Counted from the first letter of the stretch, positions 44,523 through 55,939 are shown. The stretch is 64,000 nucleotides of DNA from Vitellaria paradoxa (GCA_019916065.1 CM034233.1:5772516-5836515); one strand, 5' to 3'. Numbers and translations are program-made. Notes: generated by a model not told the origin, from the sequence alone.

Positions 44523-44756
44523 TCAAAATAATCTTGAGAAGCCAGAACAGAATAGAAATTTTTTCAAGAGGCCAATCGATGATTGAGAAGCGGAAAGGGG
44601 ATTGTTTGGCTCAATTTGTAGCCCCTTTTCTGCAGAATCAACGATTGTAGCCAAATCTTGCACTTGAACTGTTTGTTGAGTGTTTTTGGTCTCAGAGAGC
44701 TGTGAGATGCTTCGTTTGAAACCTGCATAAACATCGGAATTGAACTTCTCCGCCAT
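44523..44756 (-). pseudogene. Unidentified gene-like segment within the Pack-MULE
   Basis: A 77-aa open frame, beginning MAEKFNSDVYAGF and continuing with LSETKNTQQTVQV and EPNNPLSASQSS, whose composition looks more like protein than the AT-rich surroundings. I do not recognise a family. GAGAGGTAAGT-like sequence just upstream could be a donor. It may be a captured exon or simply an open stretch of element DNA. Stop or splice status of the source is unknown. Confidence 0.3.
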
Positions 44757-45083
44757 TATCTTGTGAACTGTGAGAGTGAGAGAGAGGTAAGTTTTCTGCA
44801 GTTATAGCTTGAACAGTTGAACAACTGAATTAATAAAAGGAGATCGAAGCTGAAAAACCAAAGGAATCAAAACCAAGTTTTCCGAGATTCAACATTTTTT
44901 TTTTCTTCGGCATTTCTAGAGTTTATTCAAATTCATCTATCTCTACTTTCTCTCCCTGTGCAAATTCATTCTGGGGTTTAATCAACTTACCATTTCTCCA
45001 AAATATCTCTTATCTGCATCTCTCTAAAATCTCTGCCGGTATCAGAAACCAGAAGATCTGAGTCGATAGAATGTCCGTCCGGT

Positions 45084-45340
45084 AGGGTTTATGTTTATGA
45101 CCTTTCGGCGAGGTTTAACAGAGACTTGGTCAACACTTGCAATGACTCCGACCCCTGACATTGGTGGTGTGGTGCGGTTTCCATTGATGGGTTTGGGCCC
45201 AGAGCTAAAGAGCTCATCGAAATTGTACTGGCGAATCTGGGTCTAGCGTGGTATTGGACCAACCAGTTCGCGTTGGAGACTCTGTTTCACAACAGGCTTT
45301 TGAGCTACAAGTGTAGAGCGTTAGAGCCAGAATCGATGTT
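45084..45340 (+). pseudogene. Captured fragment of a GT47 xyloglucan galactosyltransferase-like gene
   Basis: One frame reads VYVYDLSARFNRDLVNTC, a stop at a position where the family usually has a Trp-containing motif, then in the same frame FGPRAKELIEIVLANLGLAW, YWTNQFALETLFHNRLL, SYKCRALEPES. This is the N-terminal part of the exostosin-like GT47 domain of MUR3/XLT2-type Golgi xyloglucan galactosyltransferases: YVYDLP-like start, FN-DL, W-T-QFA.E.IFHNR, CR. Only about 85 codons are present, and the similarity stops after PES, where a 16-bp ATCGATGTTTGAGATG-like word is duplicated. It is embedded in transposon DNA and cannot make the enzyme. Confidence 0.72.
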
Positions 45341-45774
45341 TGAGATGCTCCAGATCAATCGATGTTTGAGATGCTTGCCTTTCAGTGGAATATGGATATA
45401 ATAATTGTGAACAATTTGATCATCGTGTAGAGAGAGAGAGAGAGAGAGTTATTTACAGTAGACAGAAGGAATGAAAGAGAAGAGAGAGAGAAAGAGTTTT
45501 ATTTACAGTAGAGAGAGAATTGAAGAGAAGCTTTTTTGTGTTTAATTAATTTAATTAGGGGTAATATTGTCTTTATAATAAAAAGTTTAACGAAGTTAGG
45601 GTCAAATTTAATGGAAGGGGGTATTTGTTACAAACATTTCAAAATAAGGAAAGTTAATGTAATTTTGAAATGTTGAGGGGATTCATGTGTAATTACGCTA
45701 ATGTTTAAGGTGTCTAGATATAATTTACCCTTAAATATATTATACCCAAATTTGACCCGAGCTCGAATATTACA

Positions 45775-45965
45775 AAAATCTTACCCTTACCAATTTTGTA
45801 TCTTAGATCATTCCCCACTTACCTATTTTGTGTTGATAATTATAAGTAATGATTAATGTATTTCATTCAAAGTTATTACAATCGTAAAATATTATCTTCT
45901 ATTTAAAAATTAGTGATAAGAATATAAGTGGTTATTGACACGAAATTAAAAAGCGGTGAGGGTAG
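45775..45965 (-). repeat. Dispersed repeat R, copy 3, inverted, just outside the Pack-MULE
   Basis: The reverse complement shares ACTTATATTCTTATCACTAAT, GATTGTAATAACTTTGAAT and TTAATCATTACTTATAATTA with copies 1 and 2. It begins about 35-45 bp to the right of the transposon's target duplication. Confidence 0.5.
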
Positions 45966-47695
45966 TTTAATTGCAAATATAAATCGGCTCCGCCTTATAC
46001 CAAGTAGCGGGCACCGTGGAAAGTGGCAACTTTATTGGAAAAACAAAAAGGAGGAGGTGGCATCGAGTTTGGATGCATATAGAAGGGGAGAACGGGCTCC
46101 ACCGGACCATTGTTGCGTCCACAAATAATGCATGCAAATCTATACATAAATCTAATCAACTGAGGAGCGGCACCTCAGAATGGACCTTTACGTTTGAAGC
46201 AGCCCCCTGGTCGAAAACGACGTTCCTTTATTGAAAGTAGTTTATTTTTATATACATATTTAGTTCATTACCTGTGTTCTATCAAATCATGGAACTGGCA
46301 TATGAATGTCTGGTTGTCACTAGACTTGCAATTTGTCTAGTCCAAGAGTTTCGAGGTATAATTTTTAATAACTATTAATATATTTTGTGAAATAAGTAAT
46401 AATTTATAACAATTTTCAGTAACTTTTTATGACTTTTGAGTATTTAATAAAATTTTTTGATAAAATTTTTAACAATTTTTAGTAATTTTTGGTAATTTTT
46501 AGTAACTTTTAACAATTTTTAATAATTTTTGAATTAAGAAGTTACTACAATAAAATAAAAAATAACAAAAATTAATGATTTATTAAACGTTCAAAAATTA
46601 AAAATTAATAATTTTTTATTAAAAATTAGGTTGCCGACCGCCCTAAGGCACTGAGTTGCCTCAAAATGCAAGAGCATGCGTGTACGATTTGATTAATGCA
46701 TGCTACATGTTTGTGCTTTTCGATTAAAGACTATGTAAATTAACGTACGTATATATATATATATATATATAACTATTGGCAAACTATTCCTCTAAAAAAG
46801 TAAAGTTGCAGATTTTTTTTTTTAGTGGTAAAAATAAAAGTTGATTTGCAATTTTATCAAAAGTGAAACATGATAAATTAGTTTTTTTTTTTCAATTAAT
46901 ATTAACACACAATTTATAACTTTTATTTTATAATTAAATTATATTTATAAGTATATGAGTTGACACATTATATTTTTAGTGTAAATACGTATATTTTTAA
47001 TAAATATATAATTTTATATTGGTGAAATGTTACTATAATAAAATCAATGCCATATCCGGTACGAGATTTATAATTATAGTTTGGATCAATGATTTGCTAA
47101 AGAAAAAGGAAAGAGATAAAAATTTAAAATTCTTTCTCTTTTTGGATTATGATGGAAAATAAAAGAGAAATATTATGAATTTAAAAAATTAAATTAATTA
47201 AATAAAAAATTAGTATATTAATGAATATTTTTATTTTATTATATTGTTAGATTTATTTTAAAATAAAAATATTTATTGAAAATTTATTTATTTATTTATT
47301 TCCTCCCCTTACCAAACCTTCATTTCAAAGACGCTCCTTAACAAATATCTATTCTCTTTTTTTTTGTTTTTTTTGTTTTTTTTGGGTAATTAAATATCTA
47401 TTCTCTTCTTACGTTATCGGAGAAGTGGTACGTTTGAGCTGTCAAAACCAATCTGGCATCCGATAATTCATTCATCGAAAAGGTTATTTAAAGATCCACT
47501 TTTGCTTCTGAAATATTTTATTCACTAACCATTCTGGGTTATCCCATTTCTTCTGAGAAGACAATCTCTTTATTAACTAACCATTCGGATTCTCTTTGTT
47601 AAGTTGCCATATAAGTGCAGTTAGTAGCACCACTTGATTAACCTTGAGAGTTAGTCCAAATGATAAGGTCTTAGATTTACGTTTTAATGGTCATT
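45966..47695. other. Intergenic DNA, no gene recognised
   Basis: A GC-richer patch at about 45980-46220 has overlapping open frames without motifs. The rest is AT-rich, with (AT)n at 46750-46770. Confidence 0.45.
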
Positions 47696-48030
47696 AGTTC
47701 AAATCTCTTCAGATTTACTGAAGGATTTACTCGATTGTTAAGTTCAAAGTTTCAGGAATTAATTGAAATGTAAGTTCAAATCTCTTCAGATTTACTAGAG
47801 GGTTTACTCGATTGTTAAATTCAAAGTTTCAGGAATTAATCGAGAAGTATGTAAACTGATCCGAATACACTCAATTACACACACACACGCACACACAAAA
47901 TAGCATCGCTTGCTTGGATCTGTTGGTAATTGATAACTTTGAACCTTCTCTTAATACTTGGGTTCGAATTTTTATAATCCCTGGCTAGGTGAAGTTATAC
48001 ATGCCTACCGTTCAATGATAACAAATTAAA
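47660..48030. repeat. 77-bp tandem duplication and possible SINE remnants
   Basis: Units 47696-47772 and 47773-47849 both start AGTTCAAATCTCTTCAG and differ at few positions. TTAGTCCAAATGATAAGG upstream and TTAGTTCAAATCTC resemble A- and B-box sequences, so this may be an old SINE whose 3' half duplicated. A second B-box-like word (TTGGGTTCGAATTT) occurs at about 47960. No target duplications were found. Confidence 0.45.
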
Positions 48031-48880
48031 TTACCCGTTACTTATAGGTTACTTTTAATTAAAGAGATTGAATGAAGAGCGATTAGTCATATTATAAAAT
48101 AATATATGAGGCTGAATATAACAAAAGATTAACTTTTTATATTAAATAAATTTTTTGGTATTTCGTTAGTGGGATACAAAGTAAAATGAAAGATATGTTT
48201 TAACATAAAATATGATAGAAAATAATTTTAAATGTTTGAATTTTGGTAGAAATCAAATTCAAAGATAGGTGACATATGGGATGGTATATCTCCTATTTTG
48301 GGATTAGCAATACGAGGAAATTGCTCAACGCTTCCATTTTTATTATTACACATTGAATTTGGGATACAAAGTAAAATAGAGAAAAATAAAAGTATTTATA
48401 CATTCATTTTTATGATTATTTAAGTAGAAAATTACTTTTTTACAAATATCTATTTATTTTATTTTTATTTTCTTAATTATAACAAAAATAAAATAAAGTT
48501 AATATTTCTTATTTTATTTAAATAATTCTTACCCCCTTTTTTTTCTACAAATTTTTATTCCAAATACATCTTTCACTTGATACCAAAACCAGTGATTTAT
48601 AAAAGTTATAATATTATAGGGACGTTTGAAGTAACAAAAAAGTAAGATTAAATTAGATAATTTGTGAGTTTGTAATTCAAAATAAAAAGTAAATAATTTT
48701 TAAATATTTTTTAATTCGCCAAATGCAACTAATATTAGAATTGAAATTGTCATAAACGTGGGTTTACGAAAGTGACATTTATAAACATCATCGGTCGCTA
48801 AAGCAGCAGTTAAGCCCGGACAATTCATTCATCTTAGATCCACTTTTGAGTGTGTAATATCTTATCAATTAATCATTCTA

Positions 48881-49241
48881 GGCTGCGATTGGTTACGTGA
48901 AAAAAAAAAAAAAAAAATTACTAGCTTTCTTGTAATTTTTTTGTTTTATATGATTTTTTCATTAAAATTTAATCTTTTTAAATTGTATTTTTTAAGTATG
49001 TTAATCATATTTGTAAAAAAATAAAAAATTCAGGTTTGTTTAAATAAAAAAATAAAAAAAATTATTTTTTTATTTTTTTCTAACTTTTATCGAAATAGAC
49101 GTGATTTTTTCAATTTTTTTTTAAATGTGATTAACAATTCTAAAAGTAATAGTTTTTTAAAAAAATATATTTTAATGAAAAAATCATATAAAATGAAAAA
49201 ATAAAAAAATTAAATTTTTTTTTTTAAAACCAAACGAAGCC
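48881..49241. mobile_element. MITE-like element, 361 bp
   Basis: The ends GGCTGCGATTGGTT and inverted GGCTTCGTTTGGTT match at most positions. The interior is T/A-rich with long imperfect self-complementarity. It interrupts a stretch similar to 47420-47580 (shared GATAATTCATTCATC / CAATTCATTCATC, GATCCACTTTTG, AACCATTCT words), implying insertion into one half of an older duplication. Confidence 0.5.
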
Positions 49242-51257
49242 TATTTCCTGTCCATCCTTGGGAAGACAAGTTTGTCTCATCAACGAGGGACTAAACTTTT
49301 AAAGTTATTGCGTGTAAGTCATAAAAGCTACTTAATAGAACTGTAGAGTTTCAAACGGTTGTGTCGACTCTCCTAAATCTCAAGTTCTGCACCTGTAATA
49401 CAGTCTAGGGATATAAGTATCAAATCATTAGTGCTCACAGTATATAGAAATATACTTTTTATAATATTTTTTAGGAATCACATAAAAATAATGAACACAG
49501 CAAGAAATTATCGAATACATCAATTCATAACAAACTAGAACAACATTAATTCATAACTTTTATTTTTTTAATTGTCAATCTTGCTCTATTTATTATTTTT
49601 TTCCTAAGGTAGGGAAGGCTACTCTGCAAGATTGTCTCATAATCAAAGTAGTAGTTCTAATTATCGCTGGTTCGTATATATATACGGGTCATGAAGCACC
49701 ACTGTATCGTCGTTTATAGATCTAAATCTAAAGGCCACGATGACTTTTATCATTTCCGTCATCATTGCGGATTACTAGTCCACGGGTACGATTACCTGAC
49801 CTTGTGCAGTTTTATGGTCTTTCAACCAATGGTATCTCACGACCCTCCCTATTTTTTATAGTATCCTTATTTTCCTCAAAACCAATATTTTCTTAAATTT
49901 CACTTTTCTCTTGTTAAAACTTAGGAATAAAATATGTGAACTTTTACAATTTCATGTTTCTATAGCTGTTACAGCCCGCTTATTTTTAATTATTATATGT
50001 TCCACAATGAACACATAACATAATATAGCATATCTCAATATTGAATAGCAACTTAAAAAAAAAAGTCTAACCATAATTTTAGTACCACCAAAAATTCAAT
50101 TTAATATTAATTTAATAGTATATAAATTTTACCTCATATTGATACCTCTATTAAATATTATAAAATAATTAAAGAAAAATTAGGTATAGTTTAAAATCTT
50201 AAAATTTTATTTTTTTAAAGCATGCCAAAATTATTTTCATGATCATTTTCTATCAAATAAAATATTACAAAAAGTATAAATAATATACCAATTCTTTACT
50301 TCATTTTTTTATTGGAAAGATAAAAAAATTCACTATATGCTCAAATCAAACTTCTTTTTCTTAATCTGACACCGCAAGCACGTGTGGAACAGATTTAATT
50401 AAATAATTGAAAAAATAATTTGAGTTTGGGTACTAATCTCTCCCTCTTTTCTCTCTCTATCTCTTTTTTTTTTTTCCTTTTTGGTCTTTTTATATTTTCC
50501 ATAAGTTATATAAACATATGTGTATATACACAAGAGGTGTTCCCGGGTAGGGGGTGATTCATTGAAGCTATGGCGGTAGGGAGATGATTCATTGGAGCTA
50601 TAAGGAACTAGGATGCCACTGTGAATGCCACGTTTCATTTTTTTTTTTTTTTCCCTCTTCAGGGATCATTACACAAAAGCCGCAAAAGAAGACCATGCAT
50701 GGCAAATGGATCCTCTTTTCCTCAACTTCCCACATGCATAAGACGACCTCTCTTTCCTGGAAGGTTATCTTCTGCTCTACCTTTGCTTTTATGCGTTTTC
50801 TTAATCAACCATCTAATTTCTTACATGTGGTCAATTTATTGTCGGAAATTATACGCATGGATGTAAGGGAAACCAAGAAAGGATTGGTGACAATACACAT
50901 TAATTGAATTTAAAATGACAAAAAGTGAAATAAAATAAGATAAAAATAAAATAAATTATGAATTTATAATTCGTACAAAGAGAAGATTAGTGACAATATA
51001 TATTGATTGAATTTAGAGTGACAAAAAGTGAAATACAATGAGATAAAAGTTAAATAAATTATGAATTCGTAATTTGTGCAATAAAATAAATAGTAAATAA
51101 CTTTTAGAGTTTTTCAATATTTTTTACTAATTTAAACGGAAATAACTATTCCTAAAAAAACAAACCTGATAATGGTAATTATGTAATAATATATTTTAAT
51201 GTGTTAATACTTTCAAATTAACTTGCTCACAAATCTTTCACTTAATTTTGATAAAAT
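49242..51257. other. Intergenic DNA, no gene recognised
   Basis: Mixed to AT-rich. About 50905-51150 holds two family 4-type stretches in tandem (GTGACAATAYAYATTRATTGAATTT...GACAAAAAGTGAAAT). The 107-aa open frame at 50584-50907 has no recognisable domain. Confidence 0.45.
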
Positions 51258-51736
51258 CTTTTAATTGTATAACATTAGCAATGTATATATATTTATTCAA
51301 GATAAAAACACCAGAGAGGACCCAGAAGGAAAGTTGAAACACACATAGTGGATGAAATAAATTACAAGGAAATTAAAGTCAGTGGCCCTTCCTTCTTTGA
51401 AGATGATTATGAGTGATCATGATAAGGGCACCTTAGACTTTTAGTATCTTTCTTCTTCAATTAAATTACCAACGTCATAAGGGTGAGATCATCAAAGCCA
51501 ACCTAAGCCAGAAAAAAAAAAAAAAAAAAAAAAAAAAACAATTGAAAATGAAAATTCTCAACTCAAATTTTGGTGCCACTTTTGTTTCTTATTAGACCAC
51601 TAGCAACCAGTCCTTGTCGCGTCTAACATTAGATCGATGTTATCCATCATAGCTACTGCTACCCAGATTATGAAATAATTGTTCAGTGATTATCTGAATC
51701 ACGTACCCAAAAGCATTCTGCATCTGAAGGCCCATG

Positions 51737-51776
<40 letters not shown>

Positions 51777-52165
51777 TGTATGTGTGTATAGCAGCCAGGA
51801 ATCTTGTAAAGCAATTTGGGATCATGAATATTCCAAGCTTAAAAGTTAAGAAAAAATTATATAATTAATTCACCTTTTTTATACTAACTTATATATATTT
51901 TTTTACAATTATATATTTTTTAAATTCAGATAAAAACAAATTAAATTTAACTATTCCACTTTATTTTATATTTCTATCTTTTCCTTTTTTTGTACTTTTT
52001 CTCGCCGACAAACTCATGTACCAGACATGGATATCAGCACTTGCATTTAATTATTGCAAAACATGTTATCATCCTGGAAGGTTCAACGGACACGGTAAAA
52101 GCAACAACTTAATTTTGTATCAAGTACAGTAAGTTGAACTCAATGGAATCTTTATTAACTTGCAT
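51258..52165. repeat. Segmental duplication block A, copy 1
   Basis: Direct repeat of 53893-55232 from AATTGTATAACATTAGC to GGAATCTTTATTAA, with high similarity across most of the length. This copy is shorter because it lacks three insertions present in copy 2. It includes a long A run (about 51511-51538) and (AT)n at 51742-51772. Confidence 0.85.
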
Positions 52166-53094
52166 TGGGCCCCTTTAGTGGAAATATCTAAGAATCTATA
52201 TTTTACTTTTACGTATCCTTATCTTATTGAAATTCAAAAAAAGTTCTATATCTTCTAAAAAAAGTCGATAACTGAAATTTGATTAATCAAATAGTAAATT
52301 TTTTTTTTATTTTCACAATGGACTTCTAAACTATCGAATAACACTTACTGTACTATTTTTTTAGGGTCGTAGAAATCGTTCCAATGGATTGTAGAAATCG
52401 TTCTGATGGATTTTTACAGCCAACTTCTGTCCAAACAGATTGTAAAAACCGTTCCGACGCCAATCCGCTTTCTGACTTCGTCCAAATAGCCCGTGCAGTC
52501 CCATCGTAACGATTCATTGAGCACATTTGAAATTCGGACTGCAAAAGCGCCGGATCTATGGAATTCAACCAATGAAAGGAATTTTTTTTCTCCATCCCAA
52601 TACACAGGTTATTAATTGGTGTAAAAAGAAGAAAAATAAATGTTCTCAACCCATTCACTCTTACTTTAGAAGGAGAAGTGGAGAAATCTCAAAACTCAAG
52701 ACCTATCATGCCCAATATGAGCTTCCAACTAGGGGTGGCAAAATTGACCCAAACCCATCAACCCACCCAATTAAACCTATGATAAATGGGTTTGGGTCCT
52801 ATTATTTTACTAATTAGGTTGTAATTGGGTAATTTATAAAATACCCATTTATAAACGGGTACAAATGGGTTGTGAAACGGGACCCGTTAAAACACTCATT
52901 TAAGTTAAAAAAATTAGTTTAACCCCCCTCTCTCTTTACACTGTTCTCTTTCTCTCTAGCAATATCTACAATAAATATATATGATACGTGTATATATATA
53001 TTCAGCGTATACAATAAATGTATAATATATACATTATATATAATTTATTTCTTCTTCCATTCTCTGTTCCTATTCTCCTCCATACTCAATACAA
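52166..53094. other. Intergenic DNA with a partial hAT-like end
   Basis: At 52730 TAGGGGTGGCAAAATTGACC has the form of a hAT-type terminal sequence, followed to about 52910 by AAATGGGT and CGGGAC.CGTT words typical of such sub-termini. I found no matching other end. At 52365-52510 the words GTAGAAATCGTTCC/TTGTAAAAACCGTTCCGA are repeated. Confidence 0.45.
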
Positions 53095-53530
53095 ATAACA
53101 CGTGCGCGTACACACATGCGCCCGTACATGCATACACGCCTACACACGCGCGCGCACACACAAGCCTACACACGTGCACGCGCGTGCTCACGCATACACA
53201 TGCGCGCACACACAAGCCTACACACGTGCACGCGCGTGCTCACGCATACGCACGCGCATGCACACATACACGGACGCGCGCACATACACGCATACACGCC
53301 TACACACGCGCGCGCGTATGCACATACACAAGCATACATGCCTACACACATGCACGTGCACACATACACACGCGCACGCGCGCACACATACATACATGCC
53401 TACGCACGCGCGCACGTACGCACACGCATACATGCCTACATGTGCGCGCCCACGCACATACATGCATATATGCCTACATACGCACGCGCGCGCGCACACA
53501 CGCATACATACCTACACACATGCATATATT
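53095..53530. repeat. 430-bp CpG-rich alternating purine-pyrimidine tract (Z-DNA-prone minisatellite)
   Basis: Almost strictly alternating CA/CG/TG/TA dinucleotides, broken regularly by GCCTAC or ACCTAC (nine or so occurrences, about 35-60 bp apart). A block containing CACACAAGCCTACACACGTG...GTGCTCACGCATAC occurs twice about 51 bp apart (near 53157 and 53208). Many CG steps occur in otherwise AT-rich DNA. Because alternating CAYR words rarely spell stops, long frames of about 75-146 aa open on both strands. They encode only His/Thr/Arg/Ala or Cys/Val/Met repeats and are not genes. Confidence 0.9.
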
Positions 53531-53893
53531 TTAACGTCTTAATCTATGTCTAAATATACAAACTTGATAAAATTATTATTTTCTTCATAATTTACCAATT
53601 TCTAAATAAAAAAACTGGTACTTAAAATATAAAATATATGTTGGGATCGATTATTTTCACATGATTCTTCACTATTCTTAAATAGAAAAATATTACATAT
53701 TGTGGCCCTAACTCTATTTAGCAGGTACCAAGATGATAGATATCTAGATGGGATACATGAAAAGTAGACACATTAAATCTGTGCTATTGTCTTTGTGTTA
53801 ATTTCTCTTTTTGACTTTCTTCCATATTTCGCGTGTTAATTTCTTTTCCCGATTACATCACAGGATTTGGTTAAGATTTCGCTTCTGTTTTTA
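53523..53893. repeat. Segmental duplication block X, copy 1
   Basis: A direct repeat of 56448-56893: shared TTAATCTATGTCTAAATATAC, CACTTAAAATATAAAATATATG, AGTAGACACATTAAATCTGTG, CCCGATTACATCACAGGATT. It joins directly to block A copy 2 at about 53891. Confidence 0.85.
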
Positions 53894-54497
53894 ACTGTAT
53901 AACATTGGCAATGTATATGTATTTATTCAAGATAAAACACCAACGAGGGCCCAGAAGGAAAGTTGAAACACATATAGTTGATGAAATAAATTACAAGGAA
54001 GTTAAAGTCAGTGGCCCTTCCTAGCTCCTTTGAAGATGATTATGAATGATCATGATAAGGGCACCTTATACTTTTAGTATCTTTTTCTTTGATTAAATTA
54101 CCAACGTCATAAGGGTGAGATCATCAAAGCCAACGTAAGCCAGGAAAAAAAAAATTGAAAATGAAAATTCTCAACTCAAATTTTGGTGCCACTTTTGTTT
54201 CTTATTAGATCACTAGCAACCAGTCCTTCTCGCATTTGATTAAATTACCAACGTCATAAGGGTGAGATCATCAAAGCCAACCTAAGCCAAAAAATAATAA
54301 TAATAATAATGAAAATTCTCAACTCAAATTTTGGTGACACTTTTGTTTTTCATTAGACCACTAGCAACCAGTCCTTGTCGCATATAATATTAGATCGATG
54401 TTATCCATCATAGCTACCCCTACCCAGATGATGAAATAATTGTTCAGTGACTATCTGAATCACGTACCGAAAAGCATTCTGTATCTGAAAACCCATG

Positions 54498-54528
<31 letters not shown>

Positions 54529-55232
54529 GCATGTATGTGTGTATGGCAGCCAGGAATCTTGTGAAGCAAAAAATTTGGGATCATGAATATTCCAAGCTTA
54601 AAAGTTAAGAAAAAAATTATAAAATTAATTCACCTTTTTAATACTAACCTATATATATATTTTTTACAATTATATATTTTTTAAATTCAAATAAAAATAA
54701 ATTAAATTTAACTATATCACTTCATTTTATTTTTTTTTTGGCTCGTTTAGAGCCACAAAAAAAAATAAAAAAATTTCAAAAGTTTTCAAATCCCTTCAAT
54801 CACATTTTATCACCTATCATTTTTACATCACATCAATCTCATTCATTGTTTTTTTTAATTTTTTTTTTGAGACTCCAAACGTCCCTTTTATCTTTTCTTT
54901 TTTTGTACTTCTTCTGGTACGTGGAAGTCCGCAGTCGCTACCCCCTACTGAGGTGCGCACAGGGCGAAGCACGCTCCAGGACCCGAGCCGGCAACCGCCC
55001 CTGAAGAGTTAACCAGCCTAAGCAAGCCCTGGCTGACCGGTACTACCGATTTTTGTACTTCTTCCCCCGACAAATTCTTGTATCAGACATGGACTTCAGT
55101 ACTTGCATTTAATTATTGCAACACATGTGATCATCCTGGGCGGTTCTACATCCGCAGTAAAAGCAACGACTTAATTTTGTATCAAGCTAGTACAGTAAGT
55201 TGGACTAAACGGAATCTTTATTAATTTATATT
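53893..55232. repeat. Segmental duplication block A, copy 2, with internal duplication and insertions
   Basis: Matches 51258-52165 but is about 430 bp longer. Extra material: a 147-bp tandem duplication (54091-54237 and 54238 onwards, both starting GATTAAATTACCAACG); a roughly 150-bp MITE-like insert (about 54740-54890, GGCTCGTTTAGAG and inverted GGGACGTTTGGAG ends); and a GC-rich retroposon-like insert at 54915-55049. The 88-aa open frame 54738-55004 spans the last two and is not a gene. Confidence 0.82.
54915..55049. mobile_element. GC-rich 135-bp retroposon-like insert
   Basis: Flanked by a perfect 15-bp duplication, TTTTTGTACTTCTTC (54900-54914 and 55050-55064). The paralogous block A copy 1 (near 51985-52005) has a single, uninterrupted version of this site. 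The insert is far more GC-rich than its surroundings, and its minus strand contains GGTTGCCGGCTCGGGTCC. Target-site length fits retroposition (SINE-like), but there is no clear A tail. Confidence 0.66.
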
Positions 55233-55939
55233 ATCTCCAGTGAGCATTGTTTTAATCGTGACTTATATAATAATCTTCATACTAAAATTTCAACAAATGA
55301 CAAAGATATGTCCCTTTAGTATGGTACAATTATTAATTTTCTAGTTTACAGGAGCTCTGTATCGGATGGTTGGCTTGACCATCCATGAGGTGGCTTGCAC
55401 GTCGAAAAAGTACGGTTTGTGTGTCTTTTTTTTTTTAACATAAGTTCGTAATGACTTAGTATCAAACATAAACAAATATGTCTGAAAAATAAAGAATTTG
55501 AGATTTTTAACGTTAAAATTCTAATCAACTAAAGAAAGAAAAAAAAAAAAAAAAACAAAACCTTATACAAAGGACTAATATTGAAAACTCTTTCACTATA
55601 AATGGGTTAATAATTTCAAAAAATACAAAATTATCCTAATCGAATCTATAATGTTTTGTATAGAACACTTGCCCGAATTCCACAACAAACCCTTTTATTA
55701 ATGAAAGAATGATATTCAGTTCGTTGAAAATCAACACACCAATTAATTTGTATGTAACCTTAATTGGGTAAGTGTGTGAGAGAACACTCTAAAAACACTT
55801 TAATGTACAATAAATTCGTTCTCATTAGCCAAAAATTCTAAGAGAAGGCTTCTTTATATAATGCACAGCAATTTCGAGGCAAAAAAAGGTTGATGCTAAA
55901 ATTCTTGGCCACTCGCTTGGACAAGTTATCTAGCAAGTA

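Larger units (their letters stand above)
44124..45730. mobile_element. Mutator-like transposon carrying a host gene fragment (Pack-MULE), 1607 bp
   Basis: The left terminal inverted repeat 44124-44246 (GGATAAATTACAC...) and right 45608-45730 (inverted GGGTAAATTATAT...) align without gaps over 123 bp, with about 12 mismatches counted by eye; weaker similarity continues inward. The flanks carry a perfect 9-bp duplication, TTAAATATA (44115-44123 and 45731-45739). Long inverted ends plus a 9-bp duplication define Mutator-like elements. There is no MURA-type transposase frame, so it is non-autonomous. Inside is a recognisable piece of a GT47 gene (45084-45340) and a second possible gene-derived segment (44523-44756, minus). 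Near the right end a GA-rich segment containing TTATTTACAGTAGA is tandemly repeated (about 45450-45530). Confidence 0.88.

Noticed and set aside
53102..53553. Open frames of up to about 146 aa on both strands
   Set aside because: They arise because alternating purine-pyrimidine repeats seldom form stop codons; the products are His/Thr/Arg/Ala or Cys/Val/Met strings without domains.
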